64,000 bases of DNA. It comes from Capra hircus. Taxonomy: Eukaryota; Chordata; Mammalia; Artiodactyla; Bovidae. Positions within the stretch are counted from its first letter, which is position 1; every line of letters begins with the position of its first letter. The position numbers and the translations under genes are program-made. Shown one piece after another: positions 24,612-36,440 of this stretch. The notes beneath the pieces are model-generated. The model was given only the letters and a program-made list of their open reading frames with translations, was not told the origin of the DNA and did not search any database. The DNA lies in contig NC_030817.1 in the NCBI RefSeq assembly GCF_001704415.2, forward strand, positions 55,661,550 through 55,725,549, read 5' to 3'.

Positions 24612-25758
24612 TTGCCCCTTTTTCTGGCTAGTGTGATTGAAAGCAAATCCAAGACTGCATACCATTTCACATGTTAATACTTAAGTATGTTTTGCTGACA
24701 TTTACAGAATTTTTAAATAATTAAAATCCCGCCTAACTGCAAATGCATCCTGATGCCAAACAAAATTAGCAGCAATTCTTTAATGACATTTAATACCCGG
24801 TTTGTGTTAAATTCTCCCCCACATAGTATGTAAAATGTCATTTTATACTTGGTTTGTATGAAGAGCCAAATAAGGCCTAAAGTGGTTGATGTTTTTCCTT
24901 TTTGAAGAACAGCTTTATTGAGATGGAGCTTACATACCATACAACTGACCCATTTACAATTTACATTTCAGCACTTTTTAGTGTATTCACAAGATTGTGC
25001 AACCTAATCACCACAACCTGATTTTGGAATGTTTGTATCCCTCCTAAAATAAGCCCTGTGTCCTTTAGCAGTCACTTCCCTGATCTCCCTCTCCATTCCC
25101 CAACCTCTGCAGCCTCTAATCCTATTTGCCTCTATAGATTTGCCTATTCTAGACATTCCGTATAAACAGAAACATAACAATTTGCAGTCTTTTGCCATGA
25201 ACTTCTTTCACTTAGCATAGTGCTTCCATATTGTGGCATATATCATACTTCATACATTTTTTATTGCCAAATAAAGTTACACTGTATGGCTCAACTACAT
25301 TTTTTTCATCCATTCATCAGTTGATGGAAATTTGAGTTGTTTCCATCTTTTGGCTATTACAAATGATACTCCGATGAACGTTCATGTACAGATGTTTATG
25401 TGGACATATGTTTTTACTTTTCCTTGATATATGCCTAGGAGTGGAATTGTTGTTTAACGTTTTGAGAAACTACCAAATCATTTTCCACAACAGCTGTGCC
25501 GTTTTACATCCCCGCCAGCAATGTGTGAAGGTTCCCATTCCTCCATACCCCCGCCAACACTTCTTATGACCTGTCTTTTTTATTGTAGTGTCCTACTGGG
25601 TATGCACTGGTGTGATAGTGTGGTTTTTCTTTGTGTTTCCCTGATGGCTGCTGGTGTCGAGAATATTTTCACACACTTTTTGGCTATTTTTATATCTTCT
25701 TTGGAGAAGTGACTGTTCAGACCCTATGACCATTTTAATTGTTTTTTAAAAAATCATT

Positions 25759-25989
25759 CAGTACAGTTCAGTCGCTCAGTCATGTCCGACTCTTTGTGAC
25801 CCCATGAATCGCAGCACGCCAGGCCTCCCTGTCCATCACCAACTCCCTGACTTCACTCAGACTCATGTCCATCGAGTCAGTGATGCCATCCAGCCATCTC
25901 ATCCTCTGTCGTCCCCTTCTCCTCTCTCCCCCAATCCCTCCCAGCATCAGAGTCTTTTCCAGTGAGTCAACTCTTTGCATGAGGTGGAC
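25759..25989 (-). mobile_element. BovB 3' end fragment
   Basis: Short 5'-truncated BovB; minus-strand translation holds HLMQRVDSLEKT and RMRWLDG. Matching 9-bp flanks aaaatcatt (25750-25758 and 25990-25998) indicate a genuine retrotransposition into the L1. Confidence 0.9.
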
Positions 25990-26296
25990 AAAATCATTAG
26001 TTGCAAGAGATTTCATACAAGTTGTTATCAGCTACATAATTTGCACTTATTTTCTCCCAGTATGTGGGTTGCCTTTCACCTTTTTCAGTGATTTCTCTTG
26101 CAGTTCAGTTTTTCAGATTTTTATTTAGTCCAGTTTACTTTTTTTCATTTGCTGCGTGTACTTTTAGTATTATATCTTAAAAGCCTTTGCCTAACCCGGG
26201 GTCATAAAAATTTACTCTATTTTCTTCTAAGAGTTAAACTTTTAACCCTTACATTTAGGTCAGTGATCCATTTGGAGTTCATTTTTTATAGCAATC

Positions 26297-26573
26297 TTTT
26301 TTTAAGTTATTATTTATTTATTTATGTGTTTTTGGCTGCCCTGGGTCTTCATTGCTGCGCACGGGGTTTCTGTAGTTACAGCCAGCAGGGGCTACTCTCT
26401 AGCTGCAGTGTGCTGACTTCTTATTGCAGTGGCTTCTCTTGTTGTGGAGCACAGGCCTGGCGCTCACGGGCTTAGCTGCCACACTGCATGTGGAATCTTC
26501 CCAGACCGGGGATTGAACCCCTATCCCCTGCACTGGCAGGTGGATTTTTACCACTGGACCACCAGGGAAGTTC
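26297..26573 (-). mobile_element. CHR-type SINE
   Basis: (ttta)n tail, 'ggctgccctgggtcttcatt', and head complement 'ggaccaccagggaagttc'. Inserted in the L1. Confidence 0.85.
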
Positions 26574-26848
26574 TGGAGCTAACGTTTTATGTGTCATGTG
26601 AGATAAGAGGTCCAACTTCATTGTTTCGCATGTGGACATCTAGCTGTCACAGCACCGTTTGTTAAAAACACTGTTATTTTCCCATCGAAACATCTTAGCA
26701 CTCTTGTTGAAAATCCGTTGTCTGTAAAGGCAAGGGTTAATTTCCGGCTTCTCAATTCTATTCTAATGTCAGTACTACACTATCTTTGTAACTGTGGTTT
26801 TACAATACATTTCTTCTTTCTTTCTGTGCTAACAGATTTCAGCTCTTC

Positions 26849-27174
26849 TTTTAAATAATTATTTAGTTTTGGTTGTGCTGGGTCTTCATTGCTGCACAGG
26901 CTTGCTCTAGTTGCTGTGAGAGGGCCTACTCTCTAGTTGCTGTGCCTGGGATTCTCTTGCTGCGGAGCTGGGGCTCTGGGGTGTGCAGGCTTCAGTAGTC
27001 GTGACACGTGGGCTCAGTAGTTGTGGCTCCCAGGTTCTAGAGCACAGGCTCAATAGTTGCGGTGTACAAGCCTAGTTGCTCCTTAGCGTGTGGGATCTTC
27101 CTAGATCAAGGATTGAACTTGTGTCTCCTGCATTGGCAGGCAGATTCTTCACCACTGAGCCACCAGTGACACCC
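26849..27174 (-). mobile_element. CHR-type SINE
   Basis: Longer CHR copy with 'ggttgtgctgggtcttcatt' on the left and 'ctgagccaccagtgacaccc' on the right. Possibly sits just beyond the end of the L1 block. Confidence 0.85.
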
Positions 27175-28106
27175 CATAAATACATTTCTTAAAACTCTCT
27201 TAATCTGTCTGTGTGTCAAATTTTTTACCTCTACCCGCAAGCCATTTATTTGTGAAAAGCCTGGGTTATTTTTATAATATTTACCATGATGGGATTTGGC
27301 TCATAGTATCCTGGTGGTATCACTTACCATGTTTCTCTCTCTCTCTTTTTTTAAACTATTATGAGGTTTTTTGGTAAGCTTATATTTATATCTGGATTCT
27401 TAAAGAAATTTATATTCAGTTATATATTTACTTGTTGTTTTTCTCTATTGCCAAGAATACTTCTAAGTGAAACTGTATACTTACTGGTTTATCAGTCAGA
27501 AGGCATGTGTTGGGTGGTTATCCCACTTTCATTAATGCTAAAATTGACCATTTGATTTGGATCAGACATCCATCTATTATAAAGTCCCCCATTGACTTGC
27601 CACTTTCTGGTTTTAGCAGCCACTCATGCTTGCTTAGAGCTATTGACTATCCCATGTAGAGTTGTAAAATGATCATTTTGGACTTCTGTTATTCCTTCCG
27701 CATTTATTAGCTTTGTTTCTTTTCCTTTGTCAATTGTCAGTATGAATTTGTGCCCTAGTAACCTCTTAAGGTGATCAGTGATTATTTCTCAGAATCGTTA
27801 CTGAATTTTACACACCTGTGTTTTGACCCATTGAGGTCTTCATTCTTTCTGACACTCAAATTGCCCCTCACATAAAAATAATTATATGACGTCTGGGCTT
27901 TGCCTCAAAATCATCCATTAGAGGTAATGTGGATAAGGAAGTAGATGAGTCATGAGTTGTAATTGTTGAGTCTGGGCAGTAGGTTCACTGTTCTATTTTC
28001 TCTTCTTTTGTATGAGGTTTTAAAAATCATGTTAGTGTGTGTGTGGGGTGCGTGCTCATTCCTGTCTGATCGGTTATCCCTTGATGTCAGTCCATTGTCA
28101 TTCTGA

Positions 28107-28262
28107 TAACTCCCTTGATTGCAGTGCAGGAGACCCCGGGGTTGGGAAGATCCCTTGGAGAAGGGAATGGCTACCCACTCCAGGAGTCTGGCCTGGAGAA
28201 TCCCGTGGACTGCACAGTCCACGGGGTTGCAAAGAGTCAGACACAACTGAGTGACTTTCACG
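28107..28262 (+). mobile_element. Bov-tA SINE (5' shortened)
   Basis: Begins within the tRNA-like half ('ttgcagtgcaggagacccc') and runs to 'gagtgactttcac'. The head is missing. Confidence 0.85.
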
Positions 28263-28659
28263 TCACTCACTTGATCCTCAGGCGCAGGAAGCCCCAGGAA
28301 CATTTTATACATCTCCTGTCCCAAAGCTAGAATCAGTCATTTCTCCAAGGATTCTTTTTAGTGGAACTGACATTGAAGGCCGTCTGGCTGATCCACTAGG
28401 GTGCTCGTCTCAACCCAGTTGTCCTTGCCCTTAGCCTCTGCAGTGGACAGAACTAGAAAAGGTTTTTAGGAAAAGAAAAGTGAATCAAAATTCAGGTCAG
28501 TATTTGCATTCAAATGAAAGAGTGCAAGATTTCATCTAACTTCTTTTGCTCTATTTTATGCTAAAAATCTTGATTTCTGACAACTACCATAATTACTCAT
28601 TTATTCTAGTTATTTTTAACATCTACTTATATAATGTAATATACTAATTTTACAGTATG

Positions 28660-28706
28660 TGTATTTGTGTATATATTTATATATTTGTGTATATATTTAT
28701 TTGTGA
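28660..28706. repeat. AT-rich 22-bp imperfect tandem repeat
   Basis: The phrase 'tttgtgtatatatttat' occurs twice in succession, with a third partial copy (tttgtgag) following. Confidence 0.7.
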
Positions 28707-29364
28707 GAGTAGATATTAGTTTAAAAATAATGATTTAACAAGTCTATTATGGCTCATTTTATATTTAAGATATTTCTCATTGGGGTGGATATAGTCAAAG
28801 ACTTTTTCATAGTTAGGCTCTATCAAACACTGTTCGGTTCATTTGTTTCAGTTTGCTTTAGAGTTTTAGGTGTTGCATTTTATCCTCTTTGTGATTTATT
28901 TTGGTTCTAAAATGAAGACTACCGTATAAGGAAAATTCAAAGGTTTAATTTCCATCCATGTTCCCTTCTCCTTGTTTTTTCTTTCTTTCCATGAAGAATC
29001 ATTTTTATTTGTACTAGAATTACCCTTCTAATGTTTAAAAAATACATATTAAAAGTATAAAATGGATATTCTCCTCCTTTTTCCCCAAAAGCTAGCATAC
29101 TGTACACTCTAGGGTGCTTTGCTTTGTTACTTTACAATATTTCAGGACATTCTTTCTTCTTGAACTATGTTATAATAGTCTGACCTTTTTATCAGACTAG
29201 TTTTATATTTGTGTTCTACTTAAGTGCATTGTGGGATATGGCCGTCTGTTATTAATTATACCATAAAATACTGAGAGTTAGGGACTTAACTGTGAGTTTT
29301 ATGAAAAGTCTCTTTTTCTTTCCTTCTCATCATAGAGTACGATTAAATGCCTTACCTTTTTTAC

Positions 29365-29384
29365 TCTCTCTCTCTCTCTCTCTC
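29365..29384. repeat. TLN2: (TC)10 microsatellite in exon 7 acceptor
   Basis: Ten TC units end five bases before the exon 7 start and form the polypyrimidine tract of its acceptor (then ctcag). Such tracts vary in length between individuals. Confidence 0.9.
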
Positions 29385-29389
29385 CTCAG

Positions 29390-29453
29390 TCTAAAAGAAT
29401 TCCTGCCCAAAGAATACATCAAGCAGAGAGGAGCTGAAAAGAGAATATTTCAG
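29390..29453 (+). CDS. TLN2: Talin-2 coding exon 7 (F2)
   Basis: Smallest exon in the window, 64 bp, between acceptor tctcctcag and donor gtattg. It completes codon 263 and ends on a codon boundary at residue 284. It encodes LKEFLPKEYIKQRGAEKRIF, including the GAEKR variant that gives talin-2 one extra residue over talin-1 here. At 64 bp, skipping it would shift the frame. It is flanked upstream by 16.4 kb of intron. Confidence 0.97.
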
Positions 29454-30448
29454 GTATTGGGAATGGTCAGAGCTTTGTTATTCTCCTCACTTCCTGTTCT
29501 CATTCATTAGTCTGAGAGGGGCCTCTGTACATAAAAGCTTCAGACCCCATGCATGTACTCCACTTATATAATAAATGATTAGTGACTCAGGAGGAAAGGG
29601 TCTGACAGTTCTACTTTGGGCAGATTTATTATCTTAATCCATACCTTCTTGCTAAAGGTTACTTAGCCCTTCTGAGAAAAATGTGCATACATTTAATTTT
29701 AAAGACATTATCTTTCAAGCATTGAAACAAGGTGATTTTCCATTTAAATGTACCAAGGAAGACAAGCTTTTTTTTAATCCTGAGATTTGTTTTTGCGCCT
29801 TAGAATCTGGGAACTGGTGTCTTTTTAAAATCCAGATTTATTCTAAAATTCAGAGAGGTATCTATTCTAGGCAATCAGTGAGAAAAGCTTTGTCGTCAAC
29901 TTTGCCAAGAAACACTCACTCTAGTGAATCCAAAATATCAAAGTCTTCTTTGGCATTGAAATGTAAATATAAATTGAAAGAGATAAATTTCATGTGTATA
30001 AAACATAGTTTTTAATCCATTATTGTTTCCACACATTGAGATGTCCAGGCTTTTATATGTCATGCTGTTTGGAAAATTTTATCTTTTGCCTGTATATTAG
30101 AATGATAGCTCTCTCAGGACAATAATATTTTTCTAGTCCTCGTTTGAAGTATTGGTCCTGAACCTTTTGAAACATAGAGTGCTTTGAAAATTAGGTTACA
30201 GTTACAGCCCCTGTTCTTGTCACACTGCGCATGCATGAATTGTTCCCTATAATGCAAAATCTACAGGGAATTTGGGCTCACATTCTAGTTAAGAAGCCTT
30301 GCATTAGTGCTTTCTGTGTGCTCTGACCCTTGGTCAGCAGGGACGTGCATCTACAAATAAATAGATGCCATGTGAAGTAGTACCTCTCACCAAGTCCACC
30401 TGTGGTCAGAGCTGCAGTAACTGGTCCCTGCCTCCGTCGCTTTTGTAG
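29454..30448 (+). other. TLN2: TLN2 intron 7
   Basis: GT-AG intron of 995 bp. I recognise no mobile element. The 110-codon ORF at 29683-30015 has no recognisable homology. Confidence 0.9.
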
Positions 30449-30553
30449 GAGCACAAGAACTGTGGAGAGATGAGCGAAATAGAAGCCAAAGTCAAGTACG
30501 TCAAATTGGCCCGGTCCCTTCGGACATATGGTGTGTCCTTCTTCCTGGTGAAG
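30449..30553 (+). CDS. TLN2: Talin-2 coding exon 8 (F2/F3)
   Basis: 105-bp exon (35 codons, residues 285-319) between acceptor ttttgtag and donor gtgagt, phase 0 at both ends. EHKNCGEMSEIEAKVKYVKL closes F2. RSLRTYGVSFFLVK starts the phosphotyrosine-binding-like F3 subdomain. Being symmetrical, it could in principle be skipped in frame, though this would remove the F2-F3 junction. Confidence 0.97.
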
Positions 30554-30639
30554 GTGAGTTGGGTGTGGTGGAGGGAGCATTTATCTTTACCACTTCTTTT
30601 GTTAAAAGTGTTCACAGATAAGCTTGGTGGTAGTCCCTT

Positions 30640-30981
30640 TTTTGTTGTTGTTTAGTTGCTCAGTCTTGTCCCTTTGCGACCCCATAGACTGCAGCATGCC
30701 AGGCTTCCCTATCCTTCAGCATTTCCCAGAGTGTGCTCAAAGTCATGTCCATTGAGTCAGTAATGCCCTCCAACCATCTCATCCTCTGTAGTCCCTTTAT
30801 CCTGCTTTCTACTTTCCCAGGATAACGTGGTCTTTTCCAATGAGTTGGCTCTTCCCATGAAGTAGCCAAAGTATTAGAGCTTCAGCTTCAGCATCAGTCC
30901 TTCCAATGAATATTCAGTGTTTATTTCCTTTAAGATTGACTGGTTTGATCTCCTTGCAGTCCAAGAGACTCTCAAAAGTCT
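30640..30981 (-). mobile_element. BovB 3' end fragment
   Basis: Minus-strand BovB with 'tagttgctcagtcttgtcc' at its 3' end and 'gatctccttgcagtccaag' toward its truncated 5' end. More diverged than the copies at 5.5 and 25.8 kb. Starts about 90 nt past the exon 8 donor. Confidence 0.85.
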
Positions 30982-31299
30982 AGGGGTAGTCCCCAGCCCC
31001 CTAGCATTTGCACGTGCAGCATCTTGGCAGTTGTGACCTGAGTTGAGCAGTGGGACAGACGTGAAGTCAGCTATGAGGCTGGTGAGTGAGCCTGGCTGCC
31101 CTCAGGTCTCAGAACAGCTGTGTCTTGGCCCTGCTCTTTGTCACTACTGTAAAGTCCCCAGAGGAGTGCCTTTACTTTTACTTGCTAGTGCTTTCTCCTA
31201 AGAATGTTTCACTTATGTTATCAGGAGTGCACTGGACTAGGAAGTTTGTTGACCACAAACTTAATGGTACTTAATTTGTATCCTGTTAGATGGGTTTGC

Positions 31300-31539
31300 T
31301 CGGAAAAGGCAATGGCACCCTACTCCAGTACTCTTGCCTGGAAAATCCCATGGACAGAGGAGCCTGGTAGGTTGCAGTCCATGGGGTTGCTAAGAGTTGG
31401 ACACAACTGAGGATTTCACTTTCATGCGTTGGAGAAGGAAATGGCAACCCACTCCAGTGTTCTTGCCTGGAGAATCCCAGAGCTGGGGGAACCTGGTGGG
31501 CTGCCGTCACACAGAGTCGGACATGACTTAACAGCAGCA
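31300..31539 (+). mobile_element. Bov-A2 SINE
   Basis: Two Bov-A units in tandem, joined by 'cactttcatgcg', ending in a (gca)n tail. Flanked by gatgggtttgc (31289-31299) and gatgcgtttgc (31540-31550), an 11-bp target duplication with one mismatch. Confidence 0.9.
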
Positions 31540-31993
31540 GATGCGTTTGCAGATTTTATGTGGCCTTCAGATCTGTTTTTTTTTTGCAAATTGCTGGCCT
31601 TCCAACCTAGAAGGACAGAGGTGGGTCTGAAATTCAGTTTATGAACAAGCAGAGAGTGTGTTATTGAGTTGATGAGGAAACTCTTCCAGTAACTTCCTCA
31701 TTTTTACATCTTGCCCAGCATATGATTTATCCTGGAGAAGGTTCCATGTGTACTTGAAAAGAATGTGTAATCTGCTGCTTTTGGATGGAATGCTCTGTAA
31801 ATATCAAGTTAAGTCCATGTGGTCTAATGTTTCATTTAAGGGCTGTGTTTTCTTATTGATTTCTCTGTCTGAATGAACTGTCCATTGATATAAGTGTGAT
31901 GTTAAACTCCCCCTGTGTTATTGTGTCATTGTTAATTTCTCCTTTTTTCATGCCTGTTAACATTTGTGTTTTATGCTGAGGTGCTCCTATATT

Positions 31994-32267
31994 CGGAGAA
32001 GGAAATGGCAACCCACTCCAGGACTCTTGCCTGGAAAATCCCATGGGCGGAGGAGCCTAGTGGGTTGCAGTCCATGGGGTCGCTAAGAGTCGGACGTGAC
32101 TGAACGACTTTACTTTTACTTTTTACTTTCATGCGCTGGAGAAGGAAATGGCAACCCACTCCAGTGTTCTTGCCTGGAGAATCCCAGGGACTGGGGAGCC
32201 TGGTAGGCTGCTGTCTCTGGGGTCGCACAGAGTCGGACACGACTGAAGCAACTTAGCAGCAGCAGCA
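31994..32267 (+). mobile_element. Bov-A2 SINE
   Basis: Dimeric Bov-A unit with linker 'tttacttttactttttac' and an (agc)n tail. Perfect 11-bp target duplication gctcctatatt at 31983-31993 and 32268-32278, inside the L1. Confidence 0.93.
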
Positions 32268-32619
32268 GCTCCTATATTGGGATGCATATATATTTACAAT
32301 TGTTATTTTTTTTTCTTGGATTGATCCTTTGATCATTATGTAGTGTCCTTTGCTTCTTGTAAGATTCTTGACTTTAAAGTCTTTTTTGTCTAAGTGTTGC
32401 TACTCTGGCTTTCTTTTGATTTCCATTTGCATGGAATACCTTTTACCATTTCCTCACTTTCAATTTGAATGTATCTCTGGATCTGAAATGAGTCTCTTGT
32501 AGGTGGCGTATATACAGGTGCTATTTTTGTATCCATTCAGCTGTTTGTTTGGTGTCTTTTGGTTAGAGCATTTAGTCTGTTTGCATTTAAGCTAATTATC
32601 AATATGTATATTTCTGTTG

Positions 32620-32813
32620 GGCTTCCCTTGTGGCTCAGCTGGTAAAGAATCCGCTTGCAATGTGGGAGACCTGGGTTTGATCCCTGGGTTGGGAAGATCC
32701 CCTGGAGAAGGAAAAGGCTAACCACTCCAGTATTCTGGCCTGGAGAATTCCATGGACTGTATAGTCCACAGGGTTGCAAAGATTTGGACATGACTAAGCG
32801 ACTTTCACTTTTC
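32620..32813 (+). mobile_element. Bov-tA SINE
   Basis: Full-length copy from gggcttccc to 'gcgactttcacttttc'. Target duplication atatttctgttg / atatttctattg (32608-32619, 32814-32825), one mismatch. Inserted in the same L1 as the Bov-A2 upstream. Confidence 0.93.
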
Positions 32814-33569
32814 ATATTTCTATTGCCATTTCAGTAGTTGTTTTGGATTTTTTTTTCCCCTTTCTTATTTTGTTCTCTTCTGATTTGATGACTATCTTTT
32901 GTGTTGGGTTTGGATTCCTTTTTCTTCTTTTGTCGGTGTATATCTATAATAGTTACCATGAAGTTTTTGTATAGCAGTGTATGTGTATACCTACTTGTTT
33001 TAAGTTACTAATCTCTTAATTACAAATACATTTTAGATCCTCTGCATTTGTACTCTTCTGTCCTCGTGATTACTGTTTTTGATACTGTATTTTACATTTA
33101 ATTGTTTTGTGTATCCCTTAACTGCTTATTGTGGATACAGATGGTTTTACTACTTTTGTCTTTTAACCTCCTTACTAGTTGTATGTAGATGACTTCCTAC
33201 TTTTATTTTATATTTGCCTTTACCAGTGAGCTTTTTCGTTGTAACCTCCTTTTTAGTTGTAGACTTTTCTTTTCCACCTGGAGAAGATCCTTTAGCATTT
33301 GTTGTAAAGCTGAATTCATTTAGCTTTTTCTTGTCTGCAAAGCTTTTGATTTATTCATCAGATGTTAGTGAGAACCTTGCTGGGTAGAGTATTCTTGGTT
33401 GTAGGTTTTTCTCTTTTATTACTTTAAGTATATTGTGCCACTGTCTTTTGGTCTGCAGAGTTTTGCCTGAGAAATCAGTAGATAGTCTTATGGGAATTCC
33501 TTGTGTGTTATCTGTTGCTTTTCCTTTGTTGCTTTCAATATTCTCACTTAAAATGCTCTCATAACAGCT

Positions 33570-33950
33570 AAAAAGAGGTAATTATGTGAAGTAATGAATG
33601 TCTTAACATTCTGTGGTAATCTTTTCTCAATATTTACATATATCAAATCATTATACTATGCACCTTAAACTTATATAATGTTCTGAATCAGCTTTATCTA
33701 AATAAAATTAGAGAAGATGGCATCATGTGATCATTTTAAATAAAACTCCTAAGGTGTTTGATAAAATTCAACTATTCATTATAAAAATTTCTGTAAAATT
33801 CTAGAATACAAATATACTTCCTCAATAGGATAGAATGTTTTAAACCTATCACAGTTTTCTACTCAACAGAGAAGTGCTAGAGAGAAACTTACAGAAATTG
33901 AGATCAGAACAAGTTACCCTTTAACATTGTTTTGTACATTCTAGGAAGTG
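33570..33950 (+). mobile_element. L1 fragments, sense
   Basis: 33570-33710 resembles an older L1 3' terminus ('atatatcaaatcattatact', 'caccttaaacttatataatg'). 33715-33950 resembles part of the ORF2 reverse transcriptase region ('ataaaattcaactattcatt'). Two separate pieces, both degraded. Confidence 0.55.
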
Positions 33951-34071
33951 TGGTAATATGTAAAAAAAAATTTTTAAACATATATCTTTAGGAAATGAAG
34001 AAAAATTATTATTAATATTTGCTATGTTTGTTTATCTTTTAGCAAAGATATACAGAATCATATTTTTAACT

Positions 34072-34820
34072 ATTTGATATAACCATAGATTCACAGGAAC
34101 TTGGAAAAATAATGCAGAGAATCAAAAAGTCAGAGTAACAAGTATGGGTAAAGATGTAGGGAAACTGGAGTCCTCATATACTGCTGGTAGGAAAGTAAAA
34201 CAGTGCAGTCACCTTAGAAAACAGTCTGGCAGTTCCTCAGATGTTAAACATAGAGATGCCGTATGACCCAGGAGGTATACATGCCTAAGAGAATTCAAAG
34301 CATGTATTCACAGAAAAATTTGTACATGAAAATATATAGCTGCATTTAGCCAAAAGATGGAAATACCATATTCATCATCTGATGAAGGGATGAACAAAAA
34401 GTCATATATCCATGAGGTGAAATATTAATTGGTCATAAAATGTAATGAAGTGTACTGCTTCATACTACAGCATGGATGAATTTTGGAACTGTTATATGAA
34501 GTGAAGGAAGATTTCTTTACAAGAAAAACAAAACAATCCTATCACAAGATTTCTTTGGTATAGAATGTCCAGAAAAAGGAAATCCATAGAAACAGAAAGT
34601 AGATTAATGATTGCTTAAGAGTGGGGTGGGATCATGGGACATAGGTGAGTATTAACTAATGGTACAGGAATTCTTTTTTTAGATGATGAACATGTTTTAA
34701 AATTGACCATGGTGATAGTCACACATATCTGTAAAGATACCAGAATCCACTGAATCAGATACCTTAAATGGGTGAATTGTATGCTATGTGAATTATATCT
34801 CAATAGCATTTTAAAAATTA
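34072..34820 (+). mobile_element. Old L1 3' end, sense
   Basis: Order of motifs 'ctgctggtaggaaagtaaaa', 'ccaaaagatggaaatacc', 'gatcatgggacataggtg' and the terminal 'gaattatatctcaatagca' fits the 3' quarter of an old mammalian L1. Confidence 0.75.
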
Positions 34821-35936
34821 TAAAGATGCTGAGAGTTCTCTTTTCATCAATTTTCCCTCAATGGTAACATGTCAATAGTGTAATGTCACAACTAGACAGT
34901 CGCCTTGGTACGTACAGTTCATAGACCTCAATCAGATTTTGTGTTCTATATGTACTCGTTTATGTGTGTGTGTTTAGTTCTATGCAGTTTTCTCACAAGT
35001 GTAGACTTGTGTTACCACCACTGTAGTCAAGATATTGAACTGTAATCCATCGAGAATACCTTGTGCTACCCTTTTATGGCCATAGACACCTCCCACCCCT
35101 TCCTGCTCCCTTCCCTTGGTCTCTTTACCCAGTAGCAACCTCTAATTTCTTTTCTGTCTCAATAATTTTGTTATTTCAAGAGTCCCACATAAGTGAAATC
35201 ATACAATACATAAATTTTTGACTTCTTTTTTGCATTTAGCAGAAATCCCTTAAGATCTATCCAAGTCATAATGTGTATCAATAGTCCCATCGCTTTTTAT
35301 TGCTGAATAGTATCCCATAGTATGGAAGTAGCAGTTTGTTTAGTCATTCATCTCTGAAGGACATTTGGGTTGTTCCTAGTTTGTGGCTATTATGAACTAA
35401 GCTGCTATAAATATTTGTGTATAGATTTTTGTGTGAATGAAGTGTTCATTTCATTGGGATAAATGCCCAAGAGAACAATTGCTGAGCCATATGGTAAGAA
35501 CACATTAAGCATTATAACAAACAGCTAGGCTATTTTCTAGAGTGACTATACCATTTTACATTCTTACCAGCAAAATATGAGTGCTCCAGTTTCTTATCAT
35601 CCTCTCCAGCATGTGGCGTTATCATTTTTTTTTAATTTTAGCCTTTCTGATATGTTTTATGAAATCTTATTAGTTATATTTTGCATTTCCCTAATGGCTA
35701 ATGATTTTGAACATCTTTTCCTGTGCGTATTTGTCATCTGTGTATCCCCTTCAGTGAAATATCTGTTCACAGTTTTTTTGGCCAGTTTTCTAGTTAGATT
35801 TTTTTTTTCTTACTGTTGAATTTTAAGGGTTCTTTATATATTCTGGATCCAAGTCCTTCATTGAATGTGATTTGCAAATATTTTTTCATGGTCTGTAGCT
35901 GTGTTTTTATCTCCTTGACAAGGTCTCTCACAGAAT

Positions 35937-36009
35937 CTTGTTGTTTAGTCAGTCACTAAGTCATGTCCTACTCTGCAACTGCCTGGACTGCAGCATGCCA
36001 GGCTTGAAT
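35937..36009 (-). mobile_element. Short BovB/Bov-A 3' end piece
   Basis: About 70 bp: 'agtcatgtcctactctgcaa' to 'gcagcatgccaggcttga', the extreme 3' end of BovB or Bov-tA. Inserted in the antisense L1. Confidence 0.75.
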
Positions 36010-36107
36010 ACACATTCTTAATTTAGGTGACAAGTGTTTTATCATTGTTTTCCTTTTTATGAATCTTGTTTTAAGTGTTACATCCAAGAGTTTCTTTCTG
36101 TCTGGTA

Positions 36108-36440
36108 CTTCCCTTGGTGATCCAGTGGTGAAGAATTTGCCTCCCAATGCAGGGGACACAGATTCGATCCCTGGTCCAGGAACTAAGATCCAACATGCCG
36201 TGGGGCAGCTAAGCCCATGTCCACATCTACTGAGCCCACACTCTAGAGCCACAAGCTGCACCTACTGAGGTGCACATGCCCTAGAGCTTGTGCTGAACAA
36301 AAACAGGAGGCACTGCAGTGAGAAGCCCACACACTTCAACCAGCGAGCAGCCCCCACTGGCTGCAACTAGAGAAAGACCACACAAAGCTACAGAGACCCA
36401 GTGCAGCCAAACTAAGGAAATAAATGAACTTTAAAAGCAG
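36108..36440 (+). mobile_element. CHR-type SINE
   Basis: The only sense copy of this family seen: 'cttcccttggtgatccagtg' head, 'gaagcccacacacttcaacc' body and an A-rich tail. Inserted in the antisense L1. Confidence 0.88.

Larger units (their letters stand above)
24897..26820 (-). mobile_element. L1 3' half, antisense, interrupted
   Basis: Complement of an older L1: 'gaacagctttattgagatgg' (3' UTR), 'catccattcatcagttgatg', 'cctaggagtggaattg' and 'ccatttggagttcatttttt' run in order through 26820. It is split by a BovB 3' fragment (25759-25989) and a CHR SINE (26297-26573), which must therefore be younger. Reading frames are destroyed. Confidence 0.8.
13000..29389 (+). other. TLN2: TLN2 intron 6 (16.4 kb)
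   Basis: Largest intron in the window. It holds a MER1-like hAT (13274-13566), several L1 blocks, five SINEs around 18.3-28.3 kb, a MER20-like element (20907-21090), a MIR (22105-22290), four CHR SINEs and a BovB 3' end. I recognise nothing in 13567-16250, 19030-19630, 21550-22100, 22300-23380, 23610-24360 or 28270-29360. The 27175-28100 part is AT-rich and may be an ancient LINE beyond recognition. T runs occur at 16141-16156 and 22612-22630. Confidence 0.9.
31670..33545 (-). mobile_element. L1 ORF2 5' part and upstream, antisense, interrupted
   Basis: On the minus strand around 31853-31920 the translation contains GEFNITLISMDSSFRQRNQ, typical of the L1 ORF2 endonuclease domain. Sequence toward higher coordinates fits parts upstream in the element. 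A Bov-A2 (31994-32267) and a Bov-tA (32620-32813) are inserted in it. Frames are broken. Confidence 0.75.
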
